Origin: Vulcanimicrobiota bacterium
GTDB lineage: Bacteria > Vulcanimicrobiota > Vulcanimicrobiia > Vulcanimicrobiales > Vulcanimicrobiaceae
Length of the DNA stretch: 11,695 nucleotides
Assembly (NCBI GenBank): GCA_014305015.1
Contig: JACRUB010000078.1
Location: 1 to 11,695 of the forward strand
Reading direction: 5' to 3'
Position numbers and translations under genes: made by a program. Under the pieces are notes generated by a model. That model made no database searches, had not been told where the DNA came from, and saw nothing but the letters and a program-made list of their open reading frames with translations. Positions 1-6,836 of this stretch are shown here, in pieces (the first letter of the stretch is position 1; each line of letters starts with the position of its first letter).

Positions 1-677
1 CCGGAGAGATCGATGCCCTGATCTTTGCGAAATTCTTCAACGAGAAAGTTCGCTACGCGCGCATCGTAGTCGTCGCCGCCCAAGCGCGTATCACCGTTGG
101 TGGATTTGACTTCGAAAACTCCGTCGCCGACTTCGAGGATCGATACGTCGAACGTACCGCCGCCGAGGTCCCACACAAGAATTGTTTCGTTGGCCTTTTT
201 ATCGAGGCCGTAAGCGAGAGCGGCTGCCGTTGGTTCGTTGATAATGCGCAACACATCGAGGCCCGCGATTTTGCCCGCGTCTTTGGTGGCCTGACGCTGC
301 GCGTCGTTGAAATATGCGGGAACCGTGATGACGGCTTTCGTGACCCGCTCGCCCAAATAACTTGATGCGTCGTTCGCCAGCTTCTGGAGAATCATCGCGG
401 AAATTTCTTGCGGCGTGTAATCCTTGCCGTCGATCTTGACGCGATAATCACCCTCACCCATGTGACGCTTGATCGATGAGATCGTGCGATCCGGGTTGGT
501 GATGGCTTGACGTTTTGCTAATTGCCCGACGAGACGCTCGCCGGTTTTTGTGAATGCGACAACTGAGGGCGTCGTTCTGCTGCCTTCAGCATTCGCAATA
601 ACGGTTGGCGTTGAGCCTTCCATTACGGCCACGACCGAATTAGTCGTGCCGAGGTCGATGCCGACCACTTTTGCCAT
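1..677 (-). CDS. dnaK: Molecular chaperone DnaK (Hsp70), N-terminal part, truncated by window edge
   Basis: Cytosolic ATP-dependent chaperone that works with DnaJ and GrpE to fold and disaggregate proteins. The first 225 residues are visible, covering about the first 60% of the ATPase domain; the rest lies left of the window. Seen: phosphate-1 motif GIDLGTTNS (residues 6-14), RTTPSVVAF (34-42), ITVPAYFNDAQRQATKDAG (117-135), INEPTAAALAYGLD (146-159) and phosphate-2 motif DLGGGTFDVSIL (170-181). Between SIKRHMG (68-74) and YTPQEISA (87-94) there are only 12 residues, so the roughly 23-residue insert typical of proteobacterial DnaK is absent, as in Bacillus and other Gram-positive-type DnaK. 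The ATG at 675-677 is preceded by a purine-rich GGAAAGAGAG at 683-692, a weak Shine-Dalgarno. No CIRCE-type inverted repeat (TTAGCACTC/GAGTGCTAA) is visible upstream, so HrcA control is not supported here. Identity is essentially certain. Confidence 0.98.
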   Translation of the reverse strand, partial: MAKVVGIDLGTTNSVVAVMEGSTPTVIANAEGSRTTPSVVAFTKTGERLVGQLAKRQAITNPDRTISSIKRHMGEGDYRVKIDGKDYTPQEISAMILQKLANDASSYLGERVTKAVITVPAYFNDAQRQATKDAGKIAGLDVLRIINEPTAAALAYGLDKKANETILVWDLGGGTFDVSILEVGDGVFEVKSTNGDTRLGGDDYDARVANFLVEEFRKDQGIDLS

Positions 678-742
678 ATAGTCTCTCTTTCCGAACGCAT
701 GGACCAGCCATCAAGGAGCTTGTACCCCCATCGGCCTTGCCG

Positions 743-769
743 CTTATTGCGCTCTAGGACGTAAATAAG
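743..769. promoter_or_regulatory. Inverted repeat in the dnaK leader region, possible operator
   Basis: CTTATT at 743-748 and AATAAG at 764-769 form a perfect 6-bp inverted repeat with a 15-bp spacer, 66 to 92 bp upstream of the dnaK start. It lies in the stretch where dnaK must be controlled and where no CIRCE element is seen, so it could be an operator for another heat-shock regulator. Short AT-rich inverted repeats also arise by chance; this is only a candidate. Confidence 0.2.
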
Positions 770-781
770 AACGTACCGTCT

Positions 782-810
782 ATGATACTGCGATCCGGCA
801 CATCTGTTCC
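782..810 (-). promoter_or_regulatory. Candidate dnaK promoter
   Basis: On the minus strand GGAACA (805-810) is followed after 17 nt by TATCAT (782-787). The -10 matches TATAAT in five of six positions, but the -35 matches TTGACA in only three of six. It sits just after the htrA terminator and about 105 bp before the dnaK start, which is the expected place. A start here would give a leader of roughly 100 nt. The match is weak and unverified. Confidence 0.25.
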
Positions 811-824
811 ACTCTTTAAGACAC

Positions 825-853
825 AAAAAGAGCCCCTGCGGTTGCAGGAGCTC
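825..853 (-). terminator. Rho-independent terminator of the HtrA-family gene
   Basis: Read on the minus strand, GAGCTCCTGC (844-853) pairs with GCAGGGGCTC (830-839) over 10 bp with one T-G wobble around the loop AACC (840-843), then runs directly into five T (825-829). The A run at the other end is AAAG, so the element works best for the leftward direction. It lies 34 bp after the protease stop codon and insulates dnaK from read-through. Confidence 0.8.
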
Positions 854-886
854 CTCTTTCGGCTGAACGGATGGATGGATGCTTGC

Positions 887-2107
887 TTACGGTCCTTGCG
901 GCTGCTGAGCCGGCTGGTAGAGATTGGCCGGACGTTCCCCGACTTGCACCACCGCCATCCGGCGGGTGCCTGCGGACCACACTTGCATGCGTAGCGTCTG
1001 GCCGGGCTTTGTTGCTTTTATGATACCGATCAACTGGGTTGATGAGTTCACCGGGGTGCCGTTGACGCTGAGGATTACATCGCCCGCCTGCAGATTTGCA
1101 GCGTTTGCGGGTGTGCCGTCGACGACTTGCGCAACCGCAACTCCGCCCTGGCCTTGATAGCCGATTTGCTTGCGGATGTTGGCGTTGAGATCTACGAGCG
1201 ATGCGCCGATGAATCCAAGATTCGTGCCTTGGTGCACGCCAGGATTGCTCTCGAGATTTGCAACCTGCGTGCGCACGATGTTCGACGGAATCGCAAAGCC
1301 GATGCCCTGCGCTTGTCCCGGCGCTGCCGTCGATTGATTGACGCCGATCACGCGGCCGTTGATGTCGACCAGCGGACCGCCGGAGTTACCCGGGTTGATG
1401 GGGGCCGAGGTTTGCAGCAGGCCTTTGAAATCAATCACGCCGCCGTTTTCATCCGGAATCGGTTCTTCGCGATTGAAGCCCGAAACCACGCCTACCGTAA
1501 CGGTGCGCTGCAATTCGAGCGGCTCCCCGATAGCGATTGCCCACTGTCCGGCTTCTAGTGAATCGGAGTTGGCTAGTTCCACCGCGGGCGGAAGTTTGTT
1601 GTAGCCGTCGACCTTCACGATCGCAAGATCGGCATTGACGTTGGTAGAGAGAACGTGTGCCGGCCAGTGGTCGCCGTTGTTGAAGACGACTTCGAGTTTG
1701 GAAATCGACCCGCCGCGCGGCGGCGTAACCACGTGCGCGTTGGTAATGATCTCACCGTTGCTCTTGTAAATGAATCCGGAGCCCGAGGCCTTGGCACGAT
1801 ACTGCCGGGGGACTTGCGGCCCGGCGCCGTTGCCGAAGAACTGCGAGAAGGGATCGGTCGGGACCATTTGCTGGCCGTTGACCGCGACGTTGATCGCAAC
1901 CACTGAGGGCTCAACGCGTTTAACTGCGCTCACGATGCGGTCTTGATCGCTGCCGCCCAAAATTGCTGCGGCCGCAACCGCCGGCGGCGTGTTATTTGGG
2001 CCGGCAATGTTCGCAAAATGCGTACTTGCGAAAACCATCATCGCAAAGCTGCCGATGATAGCCCCGACTAGGCCAACAATAAGGGTCGGGAAGATGCGAC
2101 TCTTCAT
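887..2107 (-). CDS. HtrA/DegP-family (S1C) serine protease with one PDZ domain, membrane anchored
   Basis: Periplasmic or envelope quality-control protease that degrades misfolded proteins. The 406-residue product begins with a basic start and one hydrophobic segment (about residues 8-28), a signal anchor or signal peptide without a clear cleavage site. The trypsin-like domain follows with a complete catalytic triad: His125 in TNAHVV, Asp160 in NADLAIVKV and Ser242 in PGNSGGPL; TVTVGVVSG (202-210) is also family-typical. One PDZ domain spans about 295-390, with AGDVILSVNGTPV (341-353) as its core. One PDZ and a membrane anchor fit the DegS/HtrA/YyxA type rather than two-PDZ DegP. The tail is rich in Pro and Gln. 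No good Shine-Dalgarno precedes the ATG at 2105-2107; a -10-like TAAGAT 6 nt upstream suggests a leaderless mRNA. It has its own downstream terminator, separate from dnaK. Family assignment is certain; the exact paralogue name (degS, degQ, htrA) is not. Confidence 0.95.
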   Translation of the reverse strand: MKSRIFPTLIVGLVGAIIGSFAMMVFASTHFANIAGPNNTPPAVAAAAILGGSDQDRIVSAVKRVEPSVVAINVAVNGQQMVPTDPFSQFFGNGAGPQVPRQYRAKASGSGFIYKSNGEIITNAHVVTPPRGGSISKLEVVFNNGDHWPAHVLSTNVNADLAIVKVDGYNKLPPAVELANSDSLEAGQWAIAIGEPLELQRTVTVGVVSGFNREEPIPDENGGVIDFKGLLQTSAPINPGNSGGPLVDINGRVIGVNQSTAAPGQAQGIGFAIPSNIVRTQVANLESNPGVHQGTNLGFIGASLVDLNANIRKQIGYQGQGGVAVAQVVDGTPANAANLQAGDVILSVNGTPVNSSTQLIGIIKATKPGQTLRMQVWSAGTRRMAVVQVGERPANLYQPAQQPQGP

Positions 2108-2113
2108 AAATGT

Positions 2114-2119
2114 ATCTTA
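2114..2119 (-). promoter_or_regulatory. Candidate -10 element of a leaderless htrA-type transcript
   Basis: TAAGAT on the minus strand ends 6 nt before the ATG at 2107, so transcription would start at or next to the first base of the start codon. The absence of a Shine-Dalgarno between them agrees with this. No convincing -35 hexamer lies at 16-18 nt, which weakens the call. The layout matches leaderless promoters known from Deinococcus and Actinobacteria. Confidence 0.35.
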
Positions 2120-2133
2120 CAACCTGCTTAGAG

Positions 2134-2160
2134 AAAAAATTGTCAGGCTGAGCTTGCCTG
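2134..2160 (-). terminator. Weak intrinsic terminator after the exporter operon
   Basis: On the minus strand CAGGC (2156-2160) pairs with GCCTG (2144-2148) around a 7-nt loop, then ACAA leads into six T (2134-2139). It lies 70 bp after the ATPase stop codon and before the protease start. The stem is short, so termination may be partial. The rest of the 2108-2229 gap holds an 11-bp-spaced direct repeat TGAGGGC (2213-2219, 2224-2230) of unknown meaning. Confidence 0.4.
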
Positions 2161-2229
2161 CGCCCGGCCTCAAGTCTGAAGCCATCTTACCCACAAAACG
2201 CTGAAAAGTTCCTGAGGGCATCTTGAGGG

Positions 2230-2937
2230 CTAGAACCGGCCCGCGGTTGCCTCATCCGAGACGATCAGACCGTCGCGCAGCCGGATGACGCGCTTAGCGT
2301 GGGCCGCGACCTCTTCATCGTGGGTCACCATGATAATGGTCCGGCCGCCGGCGTTCAAGTCCGCAAAGAGGCGCATAATGTCTTCGCTCGTCTGGGAGTC
2401 CAGGTTGCCGGTGGGCTCATCGGCCAGCAAAACGGCGGGATTATTCACAAGCGCCCGGGCGATCGCGACGCGTTGCTGCTGGCCGCCCGAGAGTTCGTTC
2501 GGCTTGTGGTCGCCGCGATCGCCGAGACCGACCTCCAGTAACTTGGCCTTCGCGACCTCGGTGCGTTCGCGTGCGCCGATGCCCGCGTAGAATAAGGGAA
2601 GTGCGACATTCTTTACCGCATCCGTCCGCGCAAGCAAATTGAAGCCTTGAAAAATAAAGCCAAGTTTCTTCAGACGAATTTCCGCGAGCTCGTTGTCATC
2701 CAGCGATGAAACGTCGGTACCGTCGAGGCTATAACTGCCGGTAGTAATACGATCGAGACAGCCAATGACGTTCATGAGGGTCGACTTCCCGGAGCCCGAC
2801 GGTCCCATGATTGCCACGTACTCGCCGCGTTCGACGGAAAACGAAACGCCCCGCAACGCCGGAACTTCAAGTTGTCCGTTTTTATAAACCTTGGTGACGC
2901 TGGTGATTTCGATCGTCCGCCCGGCGGTATTATTCAT
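2230..2937 (-). CDS. ABC transporter ATP-binding protein, LolD/MacB/YknY type
   Basis: Powers the exporter from the cytoplasmic face of the inner membrane. The 235-residue protein is a single complete nucleotide-binding domain: Walker A GPSGSGKST (45-53), Q-loop FQ (96-97), ABC signature LSGGQQQR (149-156), Walker B VLLADE (169-174), D-loop NLD (178-180) and switch His206 in VTHD. Length and motifs fit the stand-alone LolD/YknY/MacB-domain group. I chose the ATG at 2935-2937 because GAGG at 2947-2950 is well spaced (9 nt) and the start overlaps the upstream permease stop by 8 nt (ATGAATAA); a TTG at 2952 would add five unlikely residues. It is the last gene of the six-gene operon. The ATPase is separate from the permeases, as in LolCDE and YknXYZ, not fused as in Escherichia coli MacB. 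Substrate is unknown. Confidence 0.95.
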   Translation of the reverse strand: MNNTAGRTIEITSVTKVYKNGQLEVPALRGVSFSVERGEYVAIMGPSGSGKSTLMNVIGCLDRITTGSYSLDGTDVSSLDDNELAEIRLKKLGFIFQGFNLLARTDAVKNVALPLFYAGIGARERTEVAKAKLLEVGLGDRGDHKPNELSGGQQQRVAIARALVNNPAVLLADEPTGNLDSQTSEDIMRLFADLNAGGRTIIMVTHDEEVAAHAKRVIRLRDGLIVSDEATAGRF

Positions 2938-4129
2938 AACGAAGAGCCTCAATTGGATCTAAGCGAGCTGCGCGAAAAGCGGGATACAGACCGAACGCAA
3001 TCGTCACGACGCTTGCGAAGATAACGGCGATCAGGGTCGCCTGGATCCATGGAACATTCGGCGCCGTGCCGGTAAGTTTTACGATAGCCAACTGATCGAC
3101 GGCAAACCCGATTCCCAAACCGATGATGAGGCCGATGCCGCAGCCTAGGCCGCACAGCACGAGCGCCTCGATGAAGAATTGCATCAAGATTTGGCCTTGC
3201 CGCGCACCGATCGCTTTGCGGATGCCGATCTCACGCGTGCGTTCGGTCACTGATACCAGCATGATGTTCATGATGCCGATACCGGCGACCAGGAGTGAGA
3301 CGGCACCGATCAAGCTGACCACAAATGTGAGGGCGCCAAAAATTCCGCCGATGGCCTGATTGAACGTTTTTTTGTCGAACGTAAAGTATTGGATTCCTGC
3401 TGCATTCTTGTGCAGGCGCTTCATCTCTCTGACAACGGCAACTTCGGTTTGAGGCATCGTAGGGATGTCGCTTACGTAAAACGAAGCACCATTAAGGGGA
3501 TGGCCTTGCAAGAGATCTCGCATGTAGGTAGTGTACGGCAGGGAGACGTCGCCGCCCAGCTGGATGTTGAGCACACCCGCTTTCGGTGGCGACATCACAC
3601 CGACGATAATGTAACGCTTGTCGGCGACATGAATGCTCGTGCCGGTCGGATCGCCGCCTTTTGGAAAAAGCCGCTGATAGATCTTATCGGAAAGAAGGCA
3701 AACGGCGCCCCTTTGCGCGACTTCGTCGGCGGTGAAGTTTCTGCCGTACGCGAATTCCGCTTTTGCCCAGCGTTGCTGGCTGGCGGTGGCGACGGTGGCA
3801 GGCGAGTGCCCGTGTCCGGCGTGCACGACTTGCCGCGTGATCGCAAGCGGCAGTGCCTCCGAAATATTCGGCACGGTATTTTTTATCGCCACGATATCGC
3901 GAAGACGCACCTGCGCTTTTCGGAAATCGCCTTGCTGTCCATTGGGAATAATGCTGAATGAGTTGTCCGCAAGCCCACCAAGTATCCCTTGGACCGCTCC
4001 GGACATACCGTTACCCAGCACTTGAATTGCGATGACTGCCCCGACGCCGATGATCAAGCCGGTGATCGTGAGCAGCGTGCGGATTTTGTTTGCGAGCAAC
4101 ACCCGCATCGCCTCATCGAAGTAGATCAT
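2930..4129 (-). CDS. MacB/FtsX-type ABC permease, second of two (permease B)
   Basis: Inner-membrane, mechanotransmission-type permease. The 399-residue chain shows the four-helix MacB plan: helix 1 at about 16-40, a periplasmic domain at about 45-260, then helices at about 264-292, 322-346 and 362-385. The FtsX core VAGIGIMNIML...EIGIRKAIGA (281-309) is intact, and the chain ends in the family-typical AARLDPIEALR motif. Its ATG (4127-4129) overlaps the upstream permease stop by 4 nt and its own end overlaps the ATPase by 8 nt, so the three are translationally coupled. Its periplasmic domain is clearly different from that of permease A, pointing to an old duplication and a heterodimer. Only one Cys (Cys144) is in the periplasmic domain. 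Family is certain; cargo cannot be read from sequence. Confidence 0.93.
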   Translation of the reverse strand: MIYFDEAMRVLLANKIRTLLTITGLIIGVGAVIAIQVLGNGMSGAVQGILGGLADNSFSIIPNGQQGDFRKAQVRLRDIVAIKNTVPNISEALPLAITRQVVHAGHGHSPATVATASQQRWAKAEFAYGRNFTADEVAQRGAVCLLSDKIYQRLFPKGGDPTGTSIHVADKRYIIVGVMSPPKAGVLNIQLGGDVSLPYTTYMRDLLQGHPLNGASFYVSDIPTMPQTEVAVVREMKRLHKNAAGIQYFTFDKKTFNQAIGGIFGALTFVVSLIGAVSLLVAGIGIMNIMLVSVTERTREIGIRKAIGARQGQILMQFFIEALVLCGLGCGIGLIIGLGIGFAVDQLAIVKLTGTAPNVPWIQATLIAVIFASVVTIAFGLYPAFRAARLDPIEALRYE

Positions 4130-5322
4130 GAGCGTAACGCCTCGATGGGATCCATGCGTGCGGCGCGCAGGGCCGGGTACGAGCCGAAGACAACGCCGAC
4201 CGTTACCGAGAAGCCCATGGCAACGGCAATGATCAGAACGTAGGGAATCTGAGATTCACCAAGTGTCTTACTGACGAGCGCCACCATGCCGAGCGTCCCA
4301 AGCACGCCGATGACCATCCCGGTGAGGCCGCCGCCGAATGCAAGCAGCAGAGCCTCCATTAAGAACTGCAGGGCGACGTCGCGTCGGCTCGCACCGATGG
4401 CCTTGCGAATGCCGATCTCGCGAGTGCGCTCCGTCACTGAAACCAACATGATGTTCATGATGCCGATACCTGCGACGACGAGCGCGACGCCTCCGATCGC
4501 TGTAAGGCCCGCGGCAACGATGTTGATAACGGTTTCAAACCCCCCGATCTGTGCGGAAGAGTTTTGTGTGATATACTTCGCGCGCGCTCCGTGAATGTGT
4601 TGCAGTACGCGTACGACCGCCGCGCTGGTCGCGTCCGTTTGATCGGCGCTGACGGGATAAAACTGGATGCTGTCGACCGGGCCAGGTCTCATGTGATGAA
4701 AGGTCGAGTACGGAATCTCAACAAACGTGCCTTGTCCGCCTGCATTGAACAGGCTCCCCTTGAGGGGATCGTAAACGCCGATCACTTTGAAGCGAGTGCC
4801 GTCGAGGTTGACGACGTTGCCGACGGCAGAACTCGCATCTCCAAAGAATTTCTCCGAGAGGTCGAGACTCACGAGCGCCACATGCGCTCCACCCGCGGTG
4901 TCTTCCGTGCTCAGACGGCGTCCGGCGCGCAAGGTGAGCGAATCTTGGTGGTATCCGCCGCCGGAGAAAACTGTGACGTACTGATGAAGGCGATTCGCGG
5001 AAATTTGCCACGTTTGAAAGTAGCTTGGTTCGGTTACCGTGACCGAACCAAGCATTGCATCTTGCACCGTTGCTACGTCTCGGTACTGCAATTGTGCTAT
5101 TGCAGGGTCGTCTTGGTTGGTATCGACGTTCACTTGCACCGGCTGGACGCCCAGTGAGTTGAGTGTGCCGTTAATGCCGCTGCTCGCCGCGTGGCTGATG
5201 CCGAGCACAGCGATCACCGACGACGTTCCGATGATCATCCCGAGCATTGTCAAAATCGAACGCGTCCGGTTCAACCAAATCGAGCGGAACGCTTCGCTCG
5301 CATAGGCGAGGATCCGGCTCAC
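4126..5322 (-). CDS. MacB/FtsX-type ABC permease, first of two (permease A)
   Basis: Partner of permease B in the same exporter. The 398 residues show helix 1 at about 22-44, a periplasmic domain at about 48-262, then helices at about 268-294, 322-350 and 360-384. A block of 29 residues (283-311) including GIGIMNIMLVSVTERTREIG is identical to permease B, while the periplasmic domains share little, so the pair is diverged but works with the same ATPase contact surface. The start is GTG at 5320-5322, overlapping the adaptor stop (GTGA) by 4 nt; no strong Shine-Dalgarno is needed if translation is coupled. The tail AARMDPIEALRS matches the family. A homodimer of each permease is possible, but two adjacent permeases with one ATPase gene are more simply read as a heterodimer, as in LolC/LolE. 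Confidence 0.93.
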   Translation of the reverse strand: MSRILAYASEAFRSIWLNRTRSILTMLGMIIGTSSVIAVLGISHAASSGINGTLNSLGVQPVQVNVDTNQDDPAIAQLQYRDVATVQDAMLGSVTVTEPSYFQTWQISANRLHQYVTVFSGGGYHQDSLTLRAGRRLSTEDTAGGAHVALVSLDLSEKFFGDASSAVGNVVNLDGTRFKVIGVYDPLKGSLFNAGGQGTFVEIPYSTFHHMRPGPVDSIQFYPVSADQTDATSAAVVRVLQHIHGARAKYITQNSSAQIGGFETVINIVAAGLTAIGGVALVVAGIGIMNIMLVSVTERTREIGIRKAIGASRRDVALQFLMEALLLAFGGGLTGMVIGVLGTLGMVALVSKTLGESQIPYVLIIAVAMGFSVTVGVVFGSYPALRAARMDPIEALRS

Positions 5323-6830
5323 GGGCTCTTAGACGGTGATGCGCTCGGCGCGGCCGCAACGGAAGCGCCCTCGGAAATTGCAACCGGCTTCTCGGCTATT
5401 ATGACGTCTTCGGCTTTTAATCCGGAGATAATCACGGACTGCGAATCGTTGCTCTGACCTACTCGCACGGGCACTTTGTGTGCGTTCCCCTTTTGCACGA
5501 CATAGACATAGCGTTTTTTGCCGTCTTTGACGATGGCATCATTTGAAACCACGATTGTGTGTGTGACGTTGGTTGTGAGAACATCGACATCAACGCTCAT
5601 GCCGTCGCGTAAGAACGAAGGAGAACTATCGAGTCGGATTGTCGTGATAATCTGGCGCGCCGAGCTCGAGGGATCGTCCGACTTTTGGGCAATCGGCGAA
5701 ATCGCCATGACGTGGCCTGAGAGCGTTCTGCCCGGAAAGTCTTCGCCCGTGATTTGGGCACGCTGACCGAGACGGACGTTGATGATGTCTTGTTCGTCAA
5801 CTTTGGTGCGCACGATAAAAGCATCGTCGGCGGCGAGCGTGAAAATCGTCTGTCCGATGGCAACGGCATCGCCGGGCTGAATCGGACGCAAGGCGTCACC
5901 GGCTTGCGACGCGACGCTCAGAATCGTTCCCGAGAAGGGGGCGCGAATCTGCGTGTTGTTCGCTTGAGATTGTGCATATTGATAATCGGAGGCCGCCTTT
6001 GCTGCTTCGGCGTTTGCCGCCGCGACGTCGCCCCCGCCGGTTTGCACTTGCGCTGCGGCGAGCGCGGCTTGAGCCTGCGCGTAGCTTTCTTGCGCCGAGC
6101 GCAGATTCTGTTGCAGCACTTGACCTGAGCGCGAGAGCTGGCCATTGAGGGATTCGCGCTGCTGCTTGGCTTGCGCGTATGCGGTTTGCGCTTGCTGCAG
6201 CTTTGCGAGTTGCTGGTCGACCTGATCGCGCGAAACCGCCTTTTGATTGAGGAGATCTTGATCGGCCGCGTACAAGCGGCGCGCTTCGCGTAAATTGGTC
6301 GAGGCGTTGGAGAGTGCGGCGTCGGCATTCACGCGCTGATCCGCAGCGGTGCTCCCGCCGTATCCAAGACCCGACTGCGAGCCGTTCGCAACGTCTTGCT
6401 GCGCCTGCGTGAGACGCGCGCGAGCGGATTCAAGGTTCGCTTGCGCCTGCACTACGTTCGTGCGCGTCGTCGCGGTCGAACTCTGTGCTCTGGCCACCGC
6501 CGCGCGATAGGCGTCCGCGCCGCCCTGCGCGCCGTTGATGATTTGCGGATTGGAAATCGTTGCGAGCAACTGGCCTTCCGTGACATAATCTCCGGCGCGC
6601 ACAGAGATGTTGCCCAGGTTCCCACTGATTTGTGCCGCAAGCGTTTGCGTGCGCGGACGTTGCACCACCCCGTTTTCGGGCAGCTTGGTCGTGAAAGTCG
6701 TGAACTTAACGGTTTGTTCTTTCACCGTAGCCGCGTCGCTATGACGCGCCTTCCCTGCGAGGACTGCCACCAGGAGCAGCAAGACAAAGGCGCCGATGAC
6801 GATCAGAATGTTTCTACGACGTGTATTCAT
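5319..6830 (-). CDS. MacA/HlyD-family periplasmic adaptor (membrane fusion protein)
   Basis: Bridges the inner-membrane permeases to the outer-membrane channel. The 503-residue protein has an N-terminal anchor helix (about 8-26), a first lipoyl half-motif (67-92, with ISVRAGDYVTEGQLL), a long Ala/Gln-rich coiled-coil hairpin (about 105-290), the second lipoyl half (295-314, RAPFSGTILSVASQAGDAL), then beta-barrel and membrane-proximal domains (VKDGKKRYVYVVQKG, 434-448). The tail is Ala/Ser/Pro-rich. The hairpin region is longer than in E. coli MacA (371 residues in total), suggesting a deeper periplasm reach or an inserted segment; the Gly-rich stretch at 150-160 may be a break between coils. 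ATG lies 6 nt after the tolC-like stop, with no obvious Shine-Dalgarno. It overlaps permease A by 4 nt. No lipobox is seen. Family is confident; naming it macA would be too specific. Confidence 0.92.
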   Translation of the reverse strand: MNTRRRNILIVIGAFVLLLLVAVLAGKARHSDAATVKEQTVKFTTFTTKLPENGVVQRPRTQTLAAQISGNLGNISVRAGDYVTEGQLLATISNPQIINGAQGGADAYRAAVARAQSSTATTRTNVVQAQANLESARARLTQAQQDVANGSQSGLGYGGSTAADQRVNADAALSNASTNLREARRLYAADQDLLNQKAVSRDQVDQQLAKLQQAQTAYAQAKQQRESLNGQLSRSGQVLQQNLRSAQESYAQAQAALAAAQVQTGGGDVAAANAEAAKAASDYQYAQSQANNTQIRAPFSGTILSVASQAGDALRPIQPGDAVAIGQTIFTLAADDAFIVRTKVDEQDIINVRLGQRAQITGEDFPGRTLSGHVMAISPIAQKSDDPSSSARQIITTIRLDSSPSFLRDGMSVDVDVLTTNVTHTIVVSNDAIVKDGKKRYVYVVQKGNAHKVPVRVGQSNDSQSVIISGLKAEDVIIAEKPVAISEGASVAAAPSASPSKSP

Positions 6831-6836
6831 TTGGTG

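Noticed and set aside
722..732. CCCCCAT resembling a heat-shock sigma-32 -10 element
   Set aside because: It is on the plus strand, pointing away from dnaK, and no CTTGAA-like -35 is placed upstream of it.
2213..2230. Direct repeat TGAGGGC twice, 11 bp apart
   Set aside because: Short, and the second copy includes the end of the ATPase stop region; no partner promoter or known operator shape, so chance is the simplest reading.
2938..2952. TTG at 2952 as start of the ATPase gene
   Set aside because: It would place the good GAGG Shine-Dalgarno inside the gene and add five residues outside the conserved domain; ATG at 2937 fits better.
3389..3961. 190-codon plus-strand open frame opposite permease B
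   Set aside because: Same reasoning: antisense to a strongly supported gene and without any family motif.
4564..5157. 197-codon plus-strand open frame opposite permease A
   Set aside because: Complement of a clear FtsX/MacB permease; composition is that of a shadow frame in GC-rich DNA.
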